Assembly (NCBI RefSeq): GCF_023516595.1
Contig: NZ_JAMGBG010000001.1
Location: 496,001 to 560,000, forward strand
Origin: Streptomyces neyagawaensis
GTDB taxonomy: Bacteria; Actinomycetota; Actinomycetes; Streptomycetales; Streptomycetaceae
Direction: 5' to 3'
Length of the DNA stretch: 64,000 nt
The notes under the pieces are model-generated. The model saw only the letters and a list, made by a program, of their open reading frames with translations. It was not told the origin of the DNA and made no database searches. Position 1 is the first letter of the stretch. Every line of letters begins with the position of its first letter. Below are positions 43,060 through 52,369 of the stretch, piece by piece. The translations under genes were made by a program, and so were the position numbers.

Positions 43060-45663
43060 TCAGCTGTGGAGGGGGTTGGCGATGGTGACGTAGACGGACT
43101 GGGTGTCGACCGGGCCGACGAGTTCGTCGAGGCCGTTCAGCCGGGTCAGCAGGTTGGCCTTGCAGCGCAGGACGGGTGAGTCGAGCAGCAGGGCCGGCAG
43201 GGGGGTGGCCAGCCGGGCGGGGCCGGTGGCGACATCGGTGAGGAAGCGGCGGAAGGCGGCGAGCAGCAGTCGCTCGTCGGCGAGGCCCTGCGAGCCGAAC
43301 GCACCGATGAGACCGAGCACGTTGTTGATGCCGAGGTAGTAGGCGAACCGTTCGTCGGTGACCTCGTCGGAGACGAAGGTGTCGCTGTGCTCGCCGATGC
43401 CGGGGAGTCGGGCGTCGAGGTCCGCGCGGCGGGACTCGCGGAAGTAGTAGCCCTGGTTGTCGCGGTACCGCCCGCCCCTGGGCCAGCCGTCCGGGTCCAG
43501 CAGGAGGACGGTGTTCTGCTGGTGGGCTTCGAGGGCGATCCCGGCCTCGCTGTCCAGCCACAGCACGGGCCGCACAACCTGTTCCAGGTAGCGCAGGAAC
43601 CACTCGGCGGCAACGGCACCTCGGGGACGGCCGGTGCGCCCGGCGAGCCGGGTGACGACCTCGGCGAGCCGGGACCGCATGGCGGGCCCCTCCGGAGGAC
43701 GGTCGGCATGGCCGGACGCCTGCGAGGCCGCGTGGCGATGCGGCGCCCGGTCGGGGACGGAGACCCGCTGCCCGGGGATGCGGGTTGCCTGGTGCGCGCC
43801 ATCCGGGTGGGGGCCTTCCGCGAACGGCCCGTCCGATGGTGGCCCGGCCGCGAGTGGCTCGTCCGCGTACGGCCGGTGCGCATGCTGCCTGCTTGCGTGC
43901 GGCCCGTCCGCGGGTGGCCCGCCCACTGGCGCTCGGTCCCTGTACGGCCTCGGTGATACGAGCCCCGCCACACAGCACGCGTCGTCCGCCGGGCCGAACG
44001 GGTTGTGCCGGATCACCACGTCCAGGCCGGACACGGGGTCGCCGCCTGGCGCGGTGACCGCCAGCCAGGCCGGGTCGCGGACGATGTCGAACCCCGGGTG
44101 GACGGCTTGCCACTGCTTGGCGAGACCGGTACGCAGCAGGCGGTGGACCTCGACGCCCCGGTGGAGTTCCTTGCGGAGGTTCTCCCGACGGGAGTTGGTG
44201 ATCCGCAAGCCCAGCGACAGCTTCAGCATCGCGGGGGCGGCGGTGCCGTGCACGGTACGGACGGAGGAGGTGGGGTGCCACGGCGAGCCGTGGGGGCCGA
44301 GGTCGAGCAGCAGTCCGGCGTCGAGGAGGGCGGCGACGGTCGGGTGGTGCCGGACCTCGCGCCATTGCCAGGGGTGGACGGGCAGGGCGGCGTAGCCGTC
44401 GGGCAGCGGTAGGCCGGGGCCGGCCAGCCGTGCGCTCAGCTGCTCGGCCGGGACGACCCGGCCGCGCTCCGTCCACGCCGAGTCGGTCGACAGAACGGAG
44501 GGTGCGACAGCCAGCCAGTGCAAGGGGAAGGAGCCACGCGACTCGGGTGAGTAGAGCCGCGCCTCCGCCTCGGACAGCCCTTCCCGACTCTTCGGGGTGG
44601 GGTGCAGCGGATGACCGAGGACGAGGGCCTGCTCAGCGGCGAGGAACAGATCCGGCCCGTCATCCGGCCGGACCCGACGTTCGGCGATGAACCCGGCGAC
44701 GCGCCGAGCGGAGTCGGCGACCCGGCCGACGAGGTCGAGCGAGTCGAGTGGGGCGGGCTGGCCGAGGAGGACCGACTGGTCGGGCGGGGCCGACTGGTTG
44801 TGCGGGGCCGACTGGCTGTGTGGGGCCGCTTCGTCGTGCGGGACAGGCTGGCTGCGCGGAGCCGCTCCGTCGTGCGGGACAGGCTGGCTGCGCGGAGCCG
44901 CTTGGTCGTGCGGAACAGGCTGGCTGCGCGGAGCCGCTTGGTCGTGCGGAACAGGCTGGCTGCGCGGAGCCGCTCCGTCGTGCGGAACAGGCTGGCTGTG
45001 CGGGGTCAGTGGGCTGAGTGGGACCGGTTGCCCAGGTTGGGCCCCTTGGCCGTGCGGTGTCGGCTGGTCATGCGGTGCCGCCTGCCCACGCCGGGCGGGC
45101 TGGTCGGCAGCCGACGGCACCTGGGGGCATGTCGCGGCGAGCCGCACTACGGCCACAGGCGAGTCGTCGTCCACCGCCGCGTCACCCGCACCCGGCACGG
45201 CCACTCCCGCCCCCGCCCCTGCCGCCGCCTCTCTGGACAGCAGCGCGGCCACCGTCACCGCGTCGGCGGCCGGTGCCGTCTCGGGGGCGTCGGCGAGGCG
45301 GGGGAAGCCGAAGCGGTGCCAGCCGGTCGGGGACCAGTAGTGGATGGGGACGAGGAGGGCCGTTCCGGTGGCGGGGAGGGGGATGCGGAGGGTGGCGTCG
45401 TCGGGGCGGGTGAGGTCGTGCTCGCGTACCCAGCAACGCAGCAGGTTCTCGACGGCCGCGGCCTGGGCCGCGATGTGCGGGTCGGGATGGTCCAGGAGCT
45501 CGGGGGTGGGGAGGGGCGGGTGCCCGGTGGCCCGGTGTCGGGAGGGCGCGTCTGTCGGCACGGCCTCGGGTTCGGGCTCGGCCGGGGTAACGGGCGCCCG
45601 CGGGGAGGGGGCGTCAACCTCGGACGCATCGGTGCGGCCTTCGGAGGCGGGGGTCGCGGTCAA
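43060..45663 (-). CDS. IucA/IucC-type NIS siderophore synthetase with repetitive insertions
   Basis: The protein is about 867 aa; typical members are near 600. The start is taken as the TTG at 45663 with AGGA seven bases upstream, because the frame upstream is non-coding-like. Core motifs: GHPLHPTPKSREGLSEAEARLYSPE, ALPVHPWQWREV, LKLSLGLRITNSRRENLRKELHRGVEVHRLL, WLDSEAGIALEAHQQNTVLLLD, and the ferric-reductase-like C-terminal YYLGINNVLGLIGAFGSQG. It condenses citrate-type acids with amines using ATP. Two insertions are unusual: a 12-residue repeat QPVPHD(G/Q)AAPRS in its N-terminal third (44800-45000) and a His/Pro/Gly-rich stretch (about 43700-43960) inside the catalytic part. Confidence 0.9.
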   Translation of the reverse strand: MTATPASEGRTDASEVDAPSPRAPVTPAEPEPEAVPTDAPSRHRATGHPPLPTPELLDHPDPHIAAQAAAVENLLRCWVREHDLTRPDDATLRIPLPATGTALLVPIHYWSPTGWHRFGFPRLADAPETAPAADAVTVAALLSREAAAGAGAGVAVPGAGDAAVDDDSPVAVVRLAATCPQVPSAADQPARRGQAAPHDQPTPHGQGAQPGQPVPLSPLTPHSQPVPHDGAAPRSQPVPHDQAAPRSQPVPHDQAAPRSQPVPHDGAAPRSQPVPHDEAAPHSQSAPHNQSAPPDQSVLLGQPAPLDSLDLVGRVADSARRVAGFIAERRVRPDDGPDLFLAAEQALVLGHPLHPTPKSREGLSEAEARLYSPESRGSFPLHWLAVAPSVLSTDSAWTERGRVVPAEQLSARLAGPGLPLPDGYAALPVHPWQWREVRHHPTVAALLDAGLLLDLGPHGSPWHPTSSVRTVHGTAAPAMLKLSLGLRITNSRRENLRKELHRGVEVHRLLRTGLAKQWQAVHPGFDIVRDPAWLAVTAPGGDPVSGLDVVIRHNPFGPADDACCVAGLVSPRPYRDRAPVGGPPADGPHASRQHAHRPYADEPLAAGPPSDGPFAEGPHPDGAHQATRIPGQRVSVPDRAPHRHAASQASGHADRPPEGPAMRSRLAEVVTRLAGRTGRPRGAVAAEWFLRYLEQVVRPVLWLDSEAGIALEAHQQNTVLLLDPDGWPRGGRYRDNQGYYFRESRRADLDARLPGIGEHSDTFVSDEVTDERFAYYLGINNVLGLIGAFGSQGLADERLLLAAFRRFLTDVATGPARLATPLPALLLDSPVLRCKANLLTRLNGLDELVGPVDTQSVYVTIANPLHS

Positions 45664-46062
45664 GGTGATTCCTGGATGTGGTGGTCCTGGCGGGGGTGGT
45701 CGTGCGGTGGTCCGCGCGGGTGGTCGTGCGGTGATCCGCGCGAGGCGGTTGCGGTGGTGCGCGCGGGATGGTCGCGCGCTCGTGCGGCGGGAGTCAGGTG
45801 CGGGTCGGCGCGGGGAGAGCACATGGCGGGGGACGAGGCCGGGGTGGGGACAAGGCCGGTGCTGGACGTCCTCGGGGTCTGGGCGGACCGGCTGCCGAGA
45901 GGGCTGGTGGGGTGGCGTGGGGGTGACCCCACCGGCCGGTTGGCCGAGCCGCCGACGCCGACCGGTCGGCCGGGCTGCCCCCACCGGCCGGTTGGCCGAT
46001 CCCCCCGCCGCCCGGTTGCCCGAGCCGCCCGCACCGGCCGCTTGACCATGCCGCCCGCACGC
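45664..46062. repeat. intergenic GC-rich repetitive region
   Basis: The region lies between the aminotransferase stop and the synthetase start. Degenerate 20-24 bp repeats (CCGGTTGGCCGAGCCGCC-like near 45940-46045, and GGTGGTCGTGCGGTG near 45685-45740) fill most of it. The long minus-strand frame through it is Arg/Pro-rich and not convincing. No iron-regulator box was found. Confidence 0.5.
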
Positions 46063-47553
46063 TCAGCCGCCGGGCGCGCGCCCCGGGTTCACGGCCGCCT
46101 CGTGACGTACGGCTCCCGGTCCTCGCGCCGCGGCGGCGGCCACGGAGGCGATCGCGTCGGTGAGGCGGTCGAGTACGGCGTCGGCCTGTTCGTCGGTGAG
46201 CGTCAGCGGAGGGAGGAGGCGTACTACGCCCGCGTGGCGGCCGCCCAGTTCGACGATCAGACCGCGGCTGAGGCACTCGCGCTGGACGGCGGTGGCGACG
46301 GACGGGGCGGGAGGGTGCGGGCCGGTGGCGCCGGTGGGCAGGGTCGCCTCGGGGTTGACCATCTCGATGCCGATCATCAGCCCCCGCCCCCGTACGTCGC
46401 CGACGCAGGCGAACTCCTCGGTGAGGAGGCGGAGGTGGGCGAGCATCCGGGCGCCCAGGGTCGCGGCGCGCTCGGCGAGGCCGTTCTGCCGGACGTAGGC
46501 GAGGGTGGCGGTTCCGGCGGCCATGGCGAGCTGGTTGCCGCGGAACGTGCCCGCGTGGGCGCCGGGCTGCCACACGTCGAGGTCGTCGCGGTAGACCACG
46601 ACGGCCAGGGGAAGGCTGCCCCCGATGGCCTTGGAGAGGACCATGACGTCGGGAACGACCCCGCTGTGTTCGACCGCCCAGAAGCGCCCCGTGCGCCCCA
46701 CGCCCGTCTGCACCTCGTCGGCGATCAGCGGGATGGACCGCGCGGCCGTGATCTCGCGCATCCGGCGCAGCCAGCCGTCCGGCGCCGGGATGACACCGCC
46801 CTCGCCCTGGACGGGTTCGAGGATCATTCCGGCGGGCGACGGGACACCGGACTTGGCGTCGTCGAGGACGGACTCCGTCCAGCGGGCGGCGAGTTCGGCC
46901 CCGCGTTCGCCGCCGATACCGAACGGGCAGCGGTAGTCCTGCGGATACGGCAGGCGGGCGACCCTCACATCGCCGGCGCCCCCGGACGCTTCGAGCGCCC
47001 CGGCGGTCATGCCGTGGTAGGCGCCGGTGAAGGCGAGCATCCCGGTGCGGCCGGTCGCCGCCCGTACCAGCTTGAAGGCGGCCTCCACCGCGTCCGTGCC
47101 GGCAGGCCCGCAGAACTGCACCCGGGCGCGGTCCGCGAGGCCGGGAGGGAGGGTGCGGAACAGTTCGGTGGTGAAGGCGTCCTTGACGGGAGTGGCCAGA
47201 TCAAGGACGTGCAGCGGGGCGCCCGAGTCGAGGACCTTCCGGATCGCTTCGAGGACGACCGGGTGGTTGTGCCCGAGAGCGAGAGTGCCGGCGCCGGACA
47301 GACAGTCGAGATAGCGGCGGCCGTCCGCGCCCTCGATGGTCAGCCCTCGTGCCCGCACCGGCACGATCGGCAGAGCACGCGCATAGGTGCGCGCCGCAGA
47401 CTCGCGCGCCGCCTGCCGCCGCAGGATCCCCTCGTGCGCCGAGCGCGCCCCCTCATACTCCCGCCGCACGGGCGCCCGTTCGTCCTCGTGTCCCGCGCGC
47501 GCCCCTTCGGACCCGCTCCCCACAGGTGCCACCGCAGACTCGGTCACCGCCAC
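46063..47553 (-). CDS. class III aminotransferase, diaminobutyrate--2-oxoglutarate type
   Basis: The protein is 496 aa from a GTG at 47553 with GGGAGGAAG seven bases upstream. The PLP lysine is in DVMVLSKAIGGSLPLAVV. Other fold-type I motifs are GAYHGMTAGALEASG, ILEPVQGEGGV and LIADEVQTGVGRTGRFWAVEHSG. Such enzymes make 2,4-diaminobutyrate from aspartate-4-semialdehyde, a diamine precursor for NIS siderophores. It heads the operon with the synthetase and the GNAT gene, the same trio known at this place in Streptomyces coelicolor. The C-terminal 30 residues are low complexity. Confidence 0.9.
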   Translation of the reverse strand: MAVTESAVAPVGSGSEGARAGHEDERAPVRREYEGARSAHEGILRRQAARESAARTYARALPIVPVRARGLTIEGADGRRYLDCLSGAGTLALGHNHPVVLEAIRKVLDSGAPLHVLDLATPVKDAFTTELFRTLPPGLADRARVQFCGPAGTDAVEAAFKLVRAATGRTGMLAFTGAYHGMTAGALEASGGAGDVRVARLPYPQDYRCPFGIGGERGAELAARWTESVLDDAKSGVPSPAGMILEPVQGEGGVIPAPDGWLRRMREITAARSIPLIADEVQTGVGRTGRFWAVEHSGVVPDVMVLSKAIGGSLPLAVVVYRDDLDVWQPGAHAGTFRGNQLAMAAGTATLAYVRQNGLAERAATLGARMLAHLRLLTEEFACVGDVRGRGLMIGIEMVNPEATLPTGATGPHPPAPSVATAVQRECLSRGLIVELGGRHAGVVRLLPPLTLTDEQADAVLDRLTDAIASVAAAAARGPGAVRHEAAVNPGRAPGG

Positions 47554-47940
47554 GACTACACTTCCTCCCGCTGCTCAGAGGCGAGTTGGCAGGGGTCACC
47601 GAGCACCGGCGGGTCCCCGCCCGTACCAACGACGCGGCACGCACTCGGAAGCGGGTGAGGCGAAGATCCTTGCCGTGACGGAACCGTTGCCGTTCCATCG
47701 GATGTCCCCCACAGGGACCGCATAGTGTGTGGTGCCGTTCCGGCGGGATGCCCGGCTCGGCGGATCCGTACCAAGCCGCGCGTACGGCGACCACGTACGA
47801 ACACGTACGAAGAAGCAGACGTACGGGCCGAGCGCGAGTCGTGTCGGAGCCGTACGAAGAGGCGGCGGGCGTGCGGCAGGGCCATACGCGAACCGCTTCG
47901 GCAGCACAGAGTTCTTCAACGCCCCAGGGGAGTTCAGACC
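47554..47940. other. divergent intergenic region
   Basis: The region lies between the siderophore aminotransferase and the first protease gene. It holds repeated TACGAAC-type segments (CACGTACGAACACGTACGAAGAAGC near 47790) and no gene I can support. I found no IdeR/DmdR-like TTAGG palindrome. Confidence 0.4.
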
Positions 47941-49167
47941 ATGCGACCCATACGCCCGCTCTTCGCCGCTCGTCGTGGAAGGAGCGCGCGCCGCAGAACC
48001 TCCCCCGTCCTGGCAGCGGTCGGTCTCGCCACGGCCCTGTCGCTCACCGCCACCGCCTGCGGCTCGGGGGACACCACGGCGAACGCCGAGGCGTCGTCGT
48101 CCGCCCAGGACAACGGCGGCGACGGCAAGATCCGGATCCCGGACAACATCAAGGAAAAGCTCAAGGAACACGGGATCGACCTCGACAAGTGGCGGGGCGG
48201 GGCCTGGAAGAACTGGGACAAGGACGACTGGCTGCGCGAGGCCGAGGACTACGTCAACCCGATCATCGAGGACCTGTGGGACCCCGACCGGATGCGGGAC
48301 GCCGAGGAGCCGGAGAAGGAGGTCGACGAGAGCGACCTCACCGGCGACCAGGGTGTCACCGACCCGACGCCGCAGGCCGTCCAGGCGGAGGCGGTGGCGA
48401 CGAAGTACCACGCGAACGCGCCGGCGGCGGGCAAGGTCTTCTTCGACGCGCCCGAGGGCACGATGGTCTGCTCGGCGACGGTGGTGAAGGACCCGGCCAA
48501 CCCGGGCAAGTCCAACCTCGTGTGGACGGCCGGGCACTGTGTGCACGCAGGCAAGTCGGGCGGCTGGTACCGCAACATCGCGTTCGTCCCCTCCTACAAC
48601 GACAGCGGTCTGTCGGCGGCACAGATGCGGACGGCCACCAAGGATCAGGTCGCCCCGTACGGCATGTGGTGGGGTGACTGGGCGCAGACCTCGGACCAGT
48701 GGATCGAGCAGGGCGGCCAGAAGGGCGGCGACGGAGCGCCGTACGACTTCGCGGTCATCCATGTGACGCCGGAGGAGGGCAACGGCGGCAAGTCCCTGGA
48801 GGAGACGGTCGGTTCCGCGCTGCCGGTGGACTTCGACGCGCCGGCCGTACCGCAGGTGGACAGCATCACCGCGACGGGCTACCCGGCGGGCGCCCCGTAC
48901 GACGGCGAGGCGATGTACCAGTGCACGGACAAGCCGGGGCGGCTCTCGCTCGTCGAGTCCGACCCGACGATGTACCGCATCGGCTGCACCATGACCGGCG
49001 GTTCGTCGGGCGGCGGCTGGGTGGCGACCGGCTCCGACGGCAAGCCGGCGCTGGTGTCCAATACCTCCATCGGCCCGGTGAGCGCGGGCTGGCTGGCCGG
49101 CCCTCGGCTGGGCAAGGAGGCTCAGGGCATCTACGACGCGGTGAGCGAGAAGTTCGCCCAGCGGTGA
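47941..49167 (+). CDS. secreted trypsin-like serine protease, lipoprotein (copy 1)
   Basis: The protein is 408 aa from the ATG at 47941 with GGGGAG eight bases upstream. The signal peptide ends in a lipobox-like LTATAC (C about residue 40), so it is probably membrane-anchored. A triad is visible: H in TAGHCVHAG, D in YDFAVIHV and S in GGSSGGGW. A charged linker (EKEVDESDLTGDQG) separates signal and protease domain. It is about 60 percent alike, by eye, to the next gene. It is likely an extracellular protease; substrate unknown. Confidence 0.88.
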   Translation: MRPIRPLFAARRGRSARRRTSPVLAAVGLATALSLTATACGSGDTTANAEASSSAQDNGGDGKIRIPDNIKEKLKEHGIDLDKWRGGAWKNWDKDDWLREAEDYVNPIIEDLWDPDRMRDAEEPEKEVDESDLTGDQGVTDPTPQAVQAEAVATKYHANAPAAGKVFFDAPEGTMVCSATVVKDPANPGKSNLVWTAGHCVHAGKSGGWYRNIAFVPSYNDSGLSAAQMRTATKDQVAPYGMWWGDWAQTSDQWIEQGGQKGGDGAPYDFAVIHVTPEEGNGGKSLEETVGSALPVDFDAPAVPQVDSITATGYPAGAPYDGEAMYQCTDKPGRLSLVESDPTMYRIGCTMTGGSSGGGWVATGSDGKPALVSNTSIGPVSAGWLAGPRLGKEAQGIYDAVSEKFAQR

Positions 49168-49345
49168 TGTCGGGCACGCGGTGACGGCCGTGTGCGACGA
49201 CGGTGCGGCGGCTGTCGGAAGGCAGCCGCCGAGGTATGGGGGAGGAGGCGCGCGGAAATATCGGCCGCACGCCCTGCGCGTATCCCCCAGCGCCCCCGCA
49301 TAGTGGGCGTGACACAAGGAGCAGTTCCGACGGGGGTCGAGAACC

Positions 49346-50527
49346 ATGCGCTTCTCATATCGGCGGCAATCCCTCCTCGCCGCCACCGGACTGATCGCGG
49401 TGCTCGCGCTGACGGCGACCGCCTGCGGCTCGGCCGACAGGGGCACGAGCGACAAACCCGACGTCGCCGCGTCCCGCACCGCCGACAGGGACGGCGACGG
49501 TGTCCCCGATGTCATCGCCGACCAGCTCGAGGAGCTCGGCGTCGACGTCGACGCCTGGCAGGACGGCGGCTGGAAGGACTGGGACGAGGAGCAGTGGCTC
49601 GGTGAGGCCGAGGAGTTCTTCAACCCGGTGATCGAGGACCTGTGGGACGCGGAGCGGATGCGTGAGGCCGAGGACCCGGCGAAGACGATCTCCCCGCAGG
49701 ACGCCTCGGTCGACCAGGGCGTCAGTGACCCGCCTCCGGCCCCGGTCGAGGCGACGCCCGAGAAGACGCCGTACCACGTGAACGCCGGTCCCGTCGGCAA
49801 GATCTTCTTCGACTCTCCCGAAGGCGCGATGGTCTGTTCGGGCACCGTCGTCTCGGACGAGAACCGCCCGGGGCGGTCCAACCTGGTGTGGACCGCGGGC
49901 CACTGCGTGCACGCGGGCAGCGGCGGCGGCTGGTACCGCAACATCGTCTTCGTCCCGGCCTACAACGACCTCGGCAGGTCCGAGGAGGAGCTGGCCGCGG
50001 GCGCCCCCGCGGAGGAGGTCGCGCCGTTCGGCCAGTGGTGGGCGGACTGGGCCGCGACCTCGGACGAGTGGATCGCGGGCGGTTCCCAGGAGGGCGGCGC
50101 CGGCGCGGCGTACGACTACGCGGTCCTGCATGTGAAGCCGGAGGCGGGCTCCAAGTCGCTGGAGGAGACCGTCGGTTCGGCCCTGGACGTGGACTTCTCG
50201 GCGCCCGCCGCGTCCGGGATCGACTCGCTCGGCGCCTGGGGCTATCCGGCGGCACCGCCGTACAACGGCCTGACCATGTTCCGTTGCATCGACAGGCCCG
50301 GCCGGCTCTCCCTCGACGCGTCGCTGCCGACGATGTACCGCATCGGCTGCACGATGACGGGCGGTTCGTCGGGCGGCGGCTGGTTCCGGATGGTCGACGG
50401 CGCGCCCCGGCTCGTCTCGAACACGTCGATCGGCCCGGCCGACAACACCTGGCTCGCCGGACCCCGGCTGGGCAAGGGCGCCAAGGCGCTGTACGACGAC
50501 CTGAGCATGTCGTACGGCGGCCGGTGA
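49346..50527 (+). CDS. secreted trypsin-like serine protease, lipoprotein (copy 2)
   Basis: The protein is 393 aa, a tandem paralogue of the preceding gene. The signal peptide has a lipobox LTATAC (about residue 27). The triad is H in TAGHCVHAG, D in YDYAVLHV and S in GGSSGGGW. The linker carries a DxDxDG-type segment (TADRDGDGVPDVIADQLEELGVDVD) that could bind calcium and is less clear in copy 1. It has its own short leader (49168-49345) and ends before a strong terminator. Confidence 0.88.
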   Translation: MRFSYRRQSLLAATGLIAVLALTATACGSADRGTSDKPDVAASRTADRDGDGVPDVIADQLEELGVDVDAWQDGGWKDWDEEQWLGEAEEFFNPVIEDLWDAERMREAEDPAKTISPQDASVDQGVSDPPPAPVEATPEKTPYHVNAGPVGKIFFDSPEGAMVCSGTVVSDENRPGRSNLVWTAGHCVHAGSGGGWYRNIVFVPAYNDLGRSEEELAAGAPAEEVAPFGQWWADWAATSDEWIAGGSQEGGAGAAYDYAVLHVKPEAGSKSLEETVGSALDVDFSAPAASGIDSLGAWGYPAAPPYNGLTMFRCIDRPGRLSLDASLPTMYRIGCTMTGGSSGGGWFRMVDGAPRLVSNTSIGPADNTWLAGPRLGKGAKALYDDLSMSYGGR

Positions 50528-50619
50528 GCGGTTGCCCGTGAGCCGGGGCCGACGGACGGCGGTCAGCGAACGCCCCCCCCAGAGCGAACCTCCGCACAAG
50601 GCGAAGCCCGCACAACGCG

Positions 50620-50651
50620 AAGGCCCGCCCCTCGGCCGAGGGGCGGGCCTT
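50620..50651. terminator. bidirectional terminator between protease copy 2 and hflX
   Basis: This is a perfect 32-nt palindrome (AAGGCCCGCCCCTCGG and its complement), serving the convergent protease and hflX genes. Confidence 0.92.
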
Positions 50652-50665
50652 CCTGGCGTGACGGG

Positions 50666-52162
50666 TCAGGCCGTCGGCGCCGGTACGTACGGTGCCAGGT
50701 CCGCCGCCAGTTCCTCGTGCACCCGGGCCTTGAGCAGGGTGCCCTCCGGGGTGTGCTCCTCGGAGATCACCTCGCCCTCGGTGTGGGCGCGTGCGACGAG
50801 CTTGCCGTGCGTGTACGGCACGAGCGCCTCGATCTCGACCGACGGGCGAGGCAGTTCGTTGTCGATCAGGGCGAGTAGTTCCTCGATGCCCTGGCCGGAG
50901 CGGGCCGAGACCGCGATGGAGCGCTTCTCGATCCGCAGCAGGCGCTGCAGCGTCAGCGGGTCGGCCGCGTCCGCCTTGTTGATCACCACGATCTCGGGGA
51001 CGTTCGTCGCGCCCACGTCACGGATGACCTCGCGCACGGCCGCCAGCTGCTCCTCCGGCGCCGGGTGCGAACCGTCGACCACATGGAGGATCAGGTCGGA
51101 GTCGCCGACCTCCTCCATCGTGGAGCGGAACGCCTCGACGAGGTGGTGCGGCAGATGCCGTACGAAGCCGACGGTGTCCGCCAGCGTGTACAGCCGCCCG
51201 CTCGGGGTCTCGGCCCGGCGCACGGTCGGGTCGAGGGTCGCGAACAGGGCGTTCTCGACCAGGACACCCGCGCCGGTGAGACGGTTGAGCAGGGAGGACT
51301 TGCCCGCGTTGGTGTAGCCGGCGATGGCGACCGACGGAACCTTGTTCCGCCTGCGCTCCTGGCGCTTGATCTCGCGGCCGGTCTTCATCTCCGCGATCTC
51401 CCGGCGCATCTTCGCCATCTTCTCGCGGATCCGTCGCCGGTCCGTCTCGATCTTGGTCTCACCGGGACCACGGGTGGCGAGGCCGCCGCCCTTGCCGCCG
51501 CCCATCTGCCGGGACAGCGACTGACCCCAGCCGCGCAGTCGCGGCAGCATGTACTGCATCTGCGCGAGCGCGACCTGGGCCTTGCCCTCTCGGGACTTGG
51601 CGTGCTGGGCGAAGATGTCGAGGATCAGGGCCGTACGGTCGATGACCTTGACCTTGACGACGTCTTCGAGGTGGATGAGCTGCCCCGGGCTCAGCTCACC
51701 GTCGCAGATGACGGTGTCGGCGCCCGATTCGAGCACGATGTCCCGCAGCTCGTCGGCCTTGCCGGAACCGATGTAGGTGGCCGCGTCCGGCTTGTCGCGG
51801 CGCTGGATCACACCGTCGAGCACGAGCGCGCCCGCCGTCTCCGCGAGGGCGGCCAGCTCGGCCAGGGAGTTCTCCGCGTCCTGCGCGGTTCCCGTGGTCC
51901 AGACACCGACGAGCACGACCCGCTCCAGGCGGAGCTGGCGGTACTCGACCTCGGTGACGTCCTCGAGTTCGGTGGAGAGGCCCGCGACGCGGCGCAGGGC
52001 CGCACGCTCGGAGCGGTCGAACTGGTCGCCGTCCCGCTCGCCGTCGATCTCGAAGCTCCAGGCGACGTCCTCTTCCATCAGGGCATCGGCCCGAAGACCC
52101 TCGGGGTTGTTCTGCGCGAAGGCGCGCTGTGCGGCCTGGGAAGGGGATGAAGAGGAGGTCAT
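50666..52162 (-). CDS. hflX: GTPase HflX
   Basis: The protein is 498 aa from the ATG at 52162 with AAGGA close upstream. The N-terminal HflX domain (VEYRQLRLERVVLVGVW, AATYIGSGKADELRDI, DGELSPGQLIHLEDVVKVKVIDRTALILDIFA) and the helical linker (GPGETKIETDRRRIREKMAKMRREI) precede the G domain with G1 AGYTNAGKSSLLN, G3 DTVGFVRHLP and G4 VINKAD. It is a ribosome-associated GTPase that rescues or splits stalled ribosomes. The N-terminus is longer than in E. coli, as is usual for actinobacteria. Confidence 0.96.
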   Translation of the reverse strand: MTSSSSPSQAAQRAFAQNNPEGLRADALMEEDVAWSFEIDGERDGDQFDRSERAALRRVAGLSTELEDVTEVEYRQLRLERVVLVGVWTTGTAQDAENSLAELAALAETAGALVLDGVIQRRDKPDAATYIGSGKADELRDIVLESGADTVICDGELSPGQLIHLEDVVKVKVIDRTALILDIFAQHAKSREGKAQVALAQMQYMLPRLRGWGQSLSRQMGGGKGGGLATRGPGETKIETDRRRIREKMAKMRREIAEMKTGREIKRQERRRNKVPSVAIAGYTNAGKSSLLNRLTGAGVLVENALFATLDPTVRRAETPSGRLYTLADTVGFVRHLPHHLVEAFRSTMEEVGDSDLILHVVDGSHPAPEEQLAAVREVIRDVGATNVPEIVVINKADAADPLTLQRLLRIEKRSIAVSARSGQGIEELLALIDNELPRPSVEIEALVPYTHGKLVARAHTEGEVISEEHTPEGTLLKARVHEELAADLAPYVPAPTA

Positions 52163-52369
52163 TGGATCCTTACGTCGATGGGGGTACCGAAGGGGTGACG
52201 GATCTCGATCCGTCCATGGCGACAACGCCCGGGCCTGCCCGGAGATTCCCGGATGGGGCCTCGGCCGACCCGGGACCAGCCCCTGGGGGCCGGTCCACGG
52301 CTGACCGGGAGTGGGCCGCGCCGCCGACTCGAAGATGGTCGCACGGCACGCCTCGTCTCGTCACGCGGG

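Noticed and set aside
44800..45000. CRISPR-like 36-bp repeats
   Set aside because: They are adjacent in-frame codons for a 12-residue protein repeat inside the siderophore synthetase.
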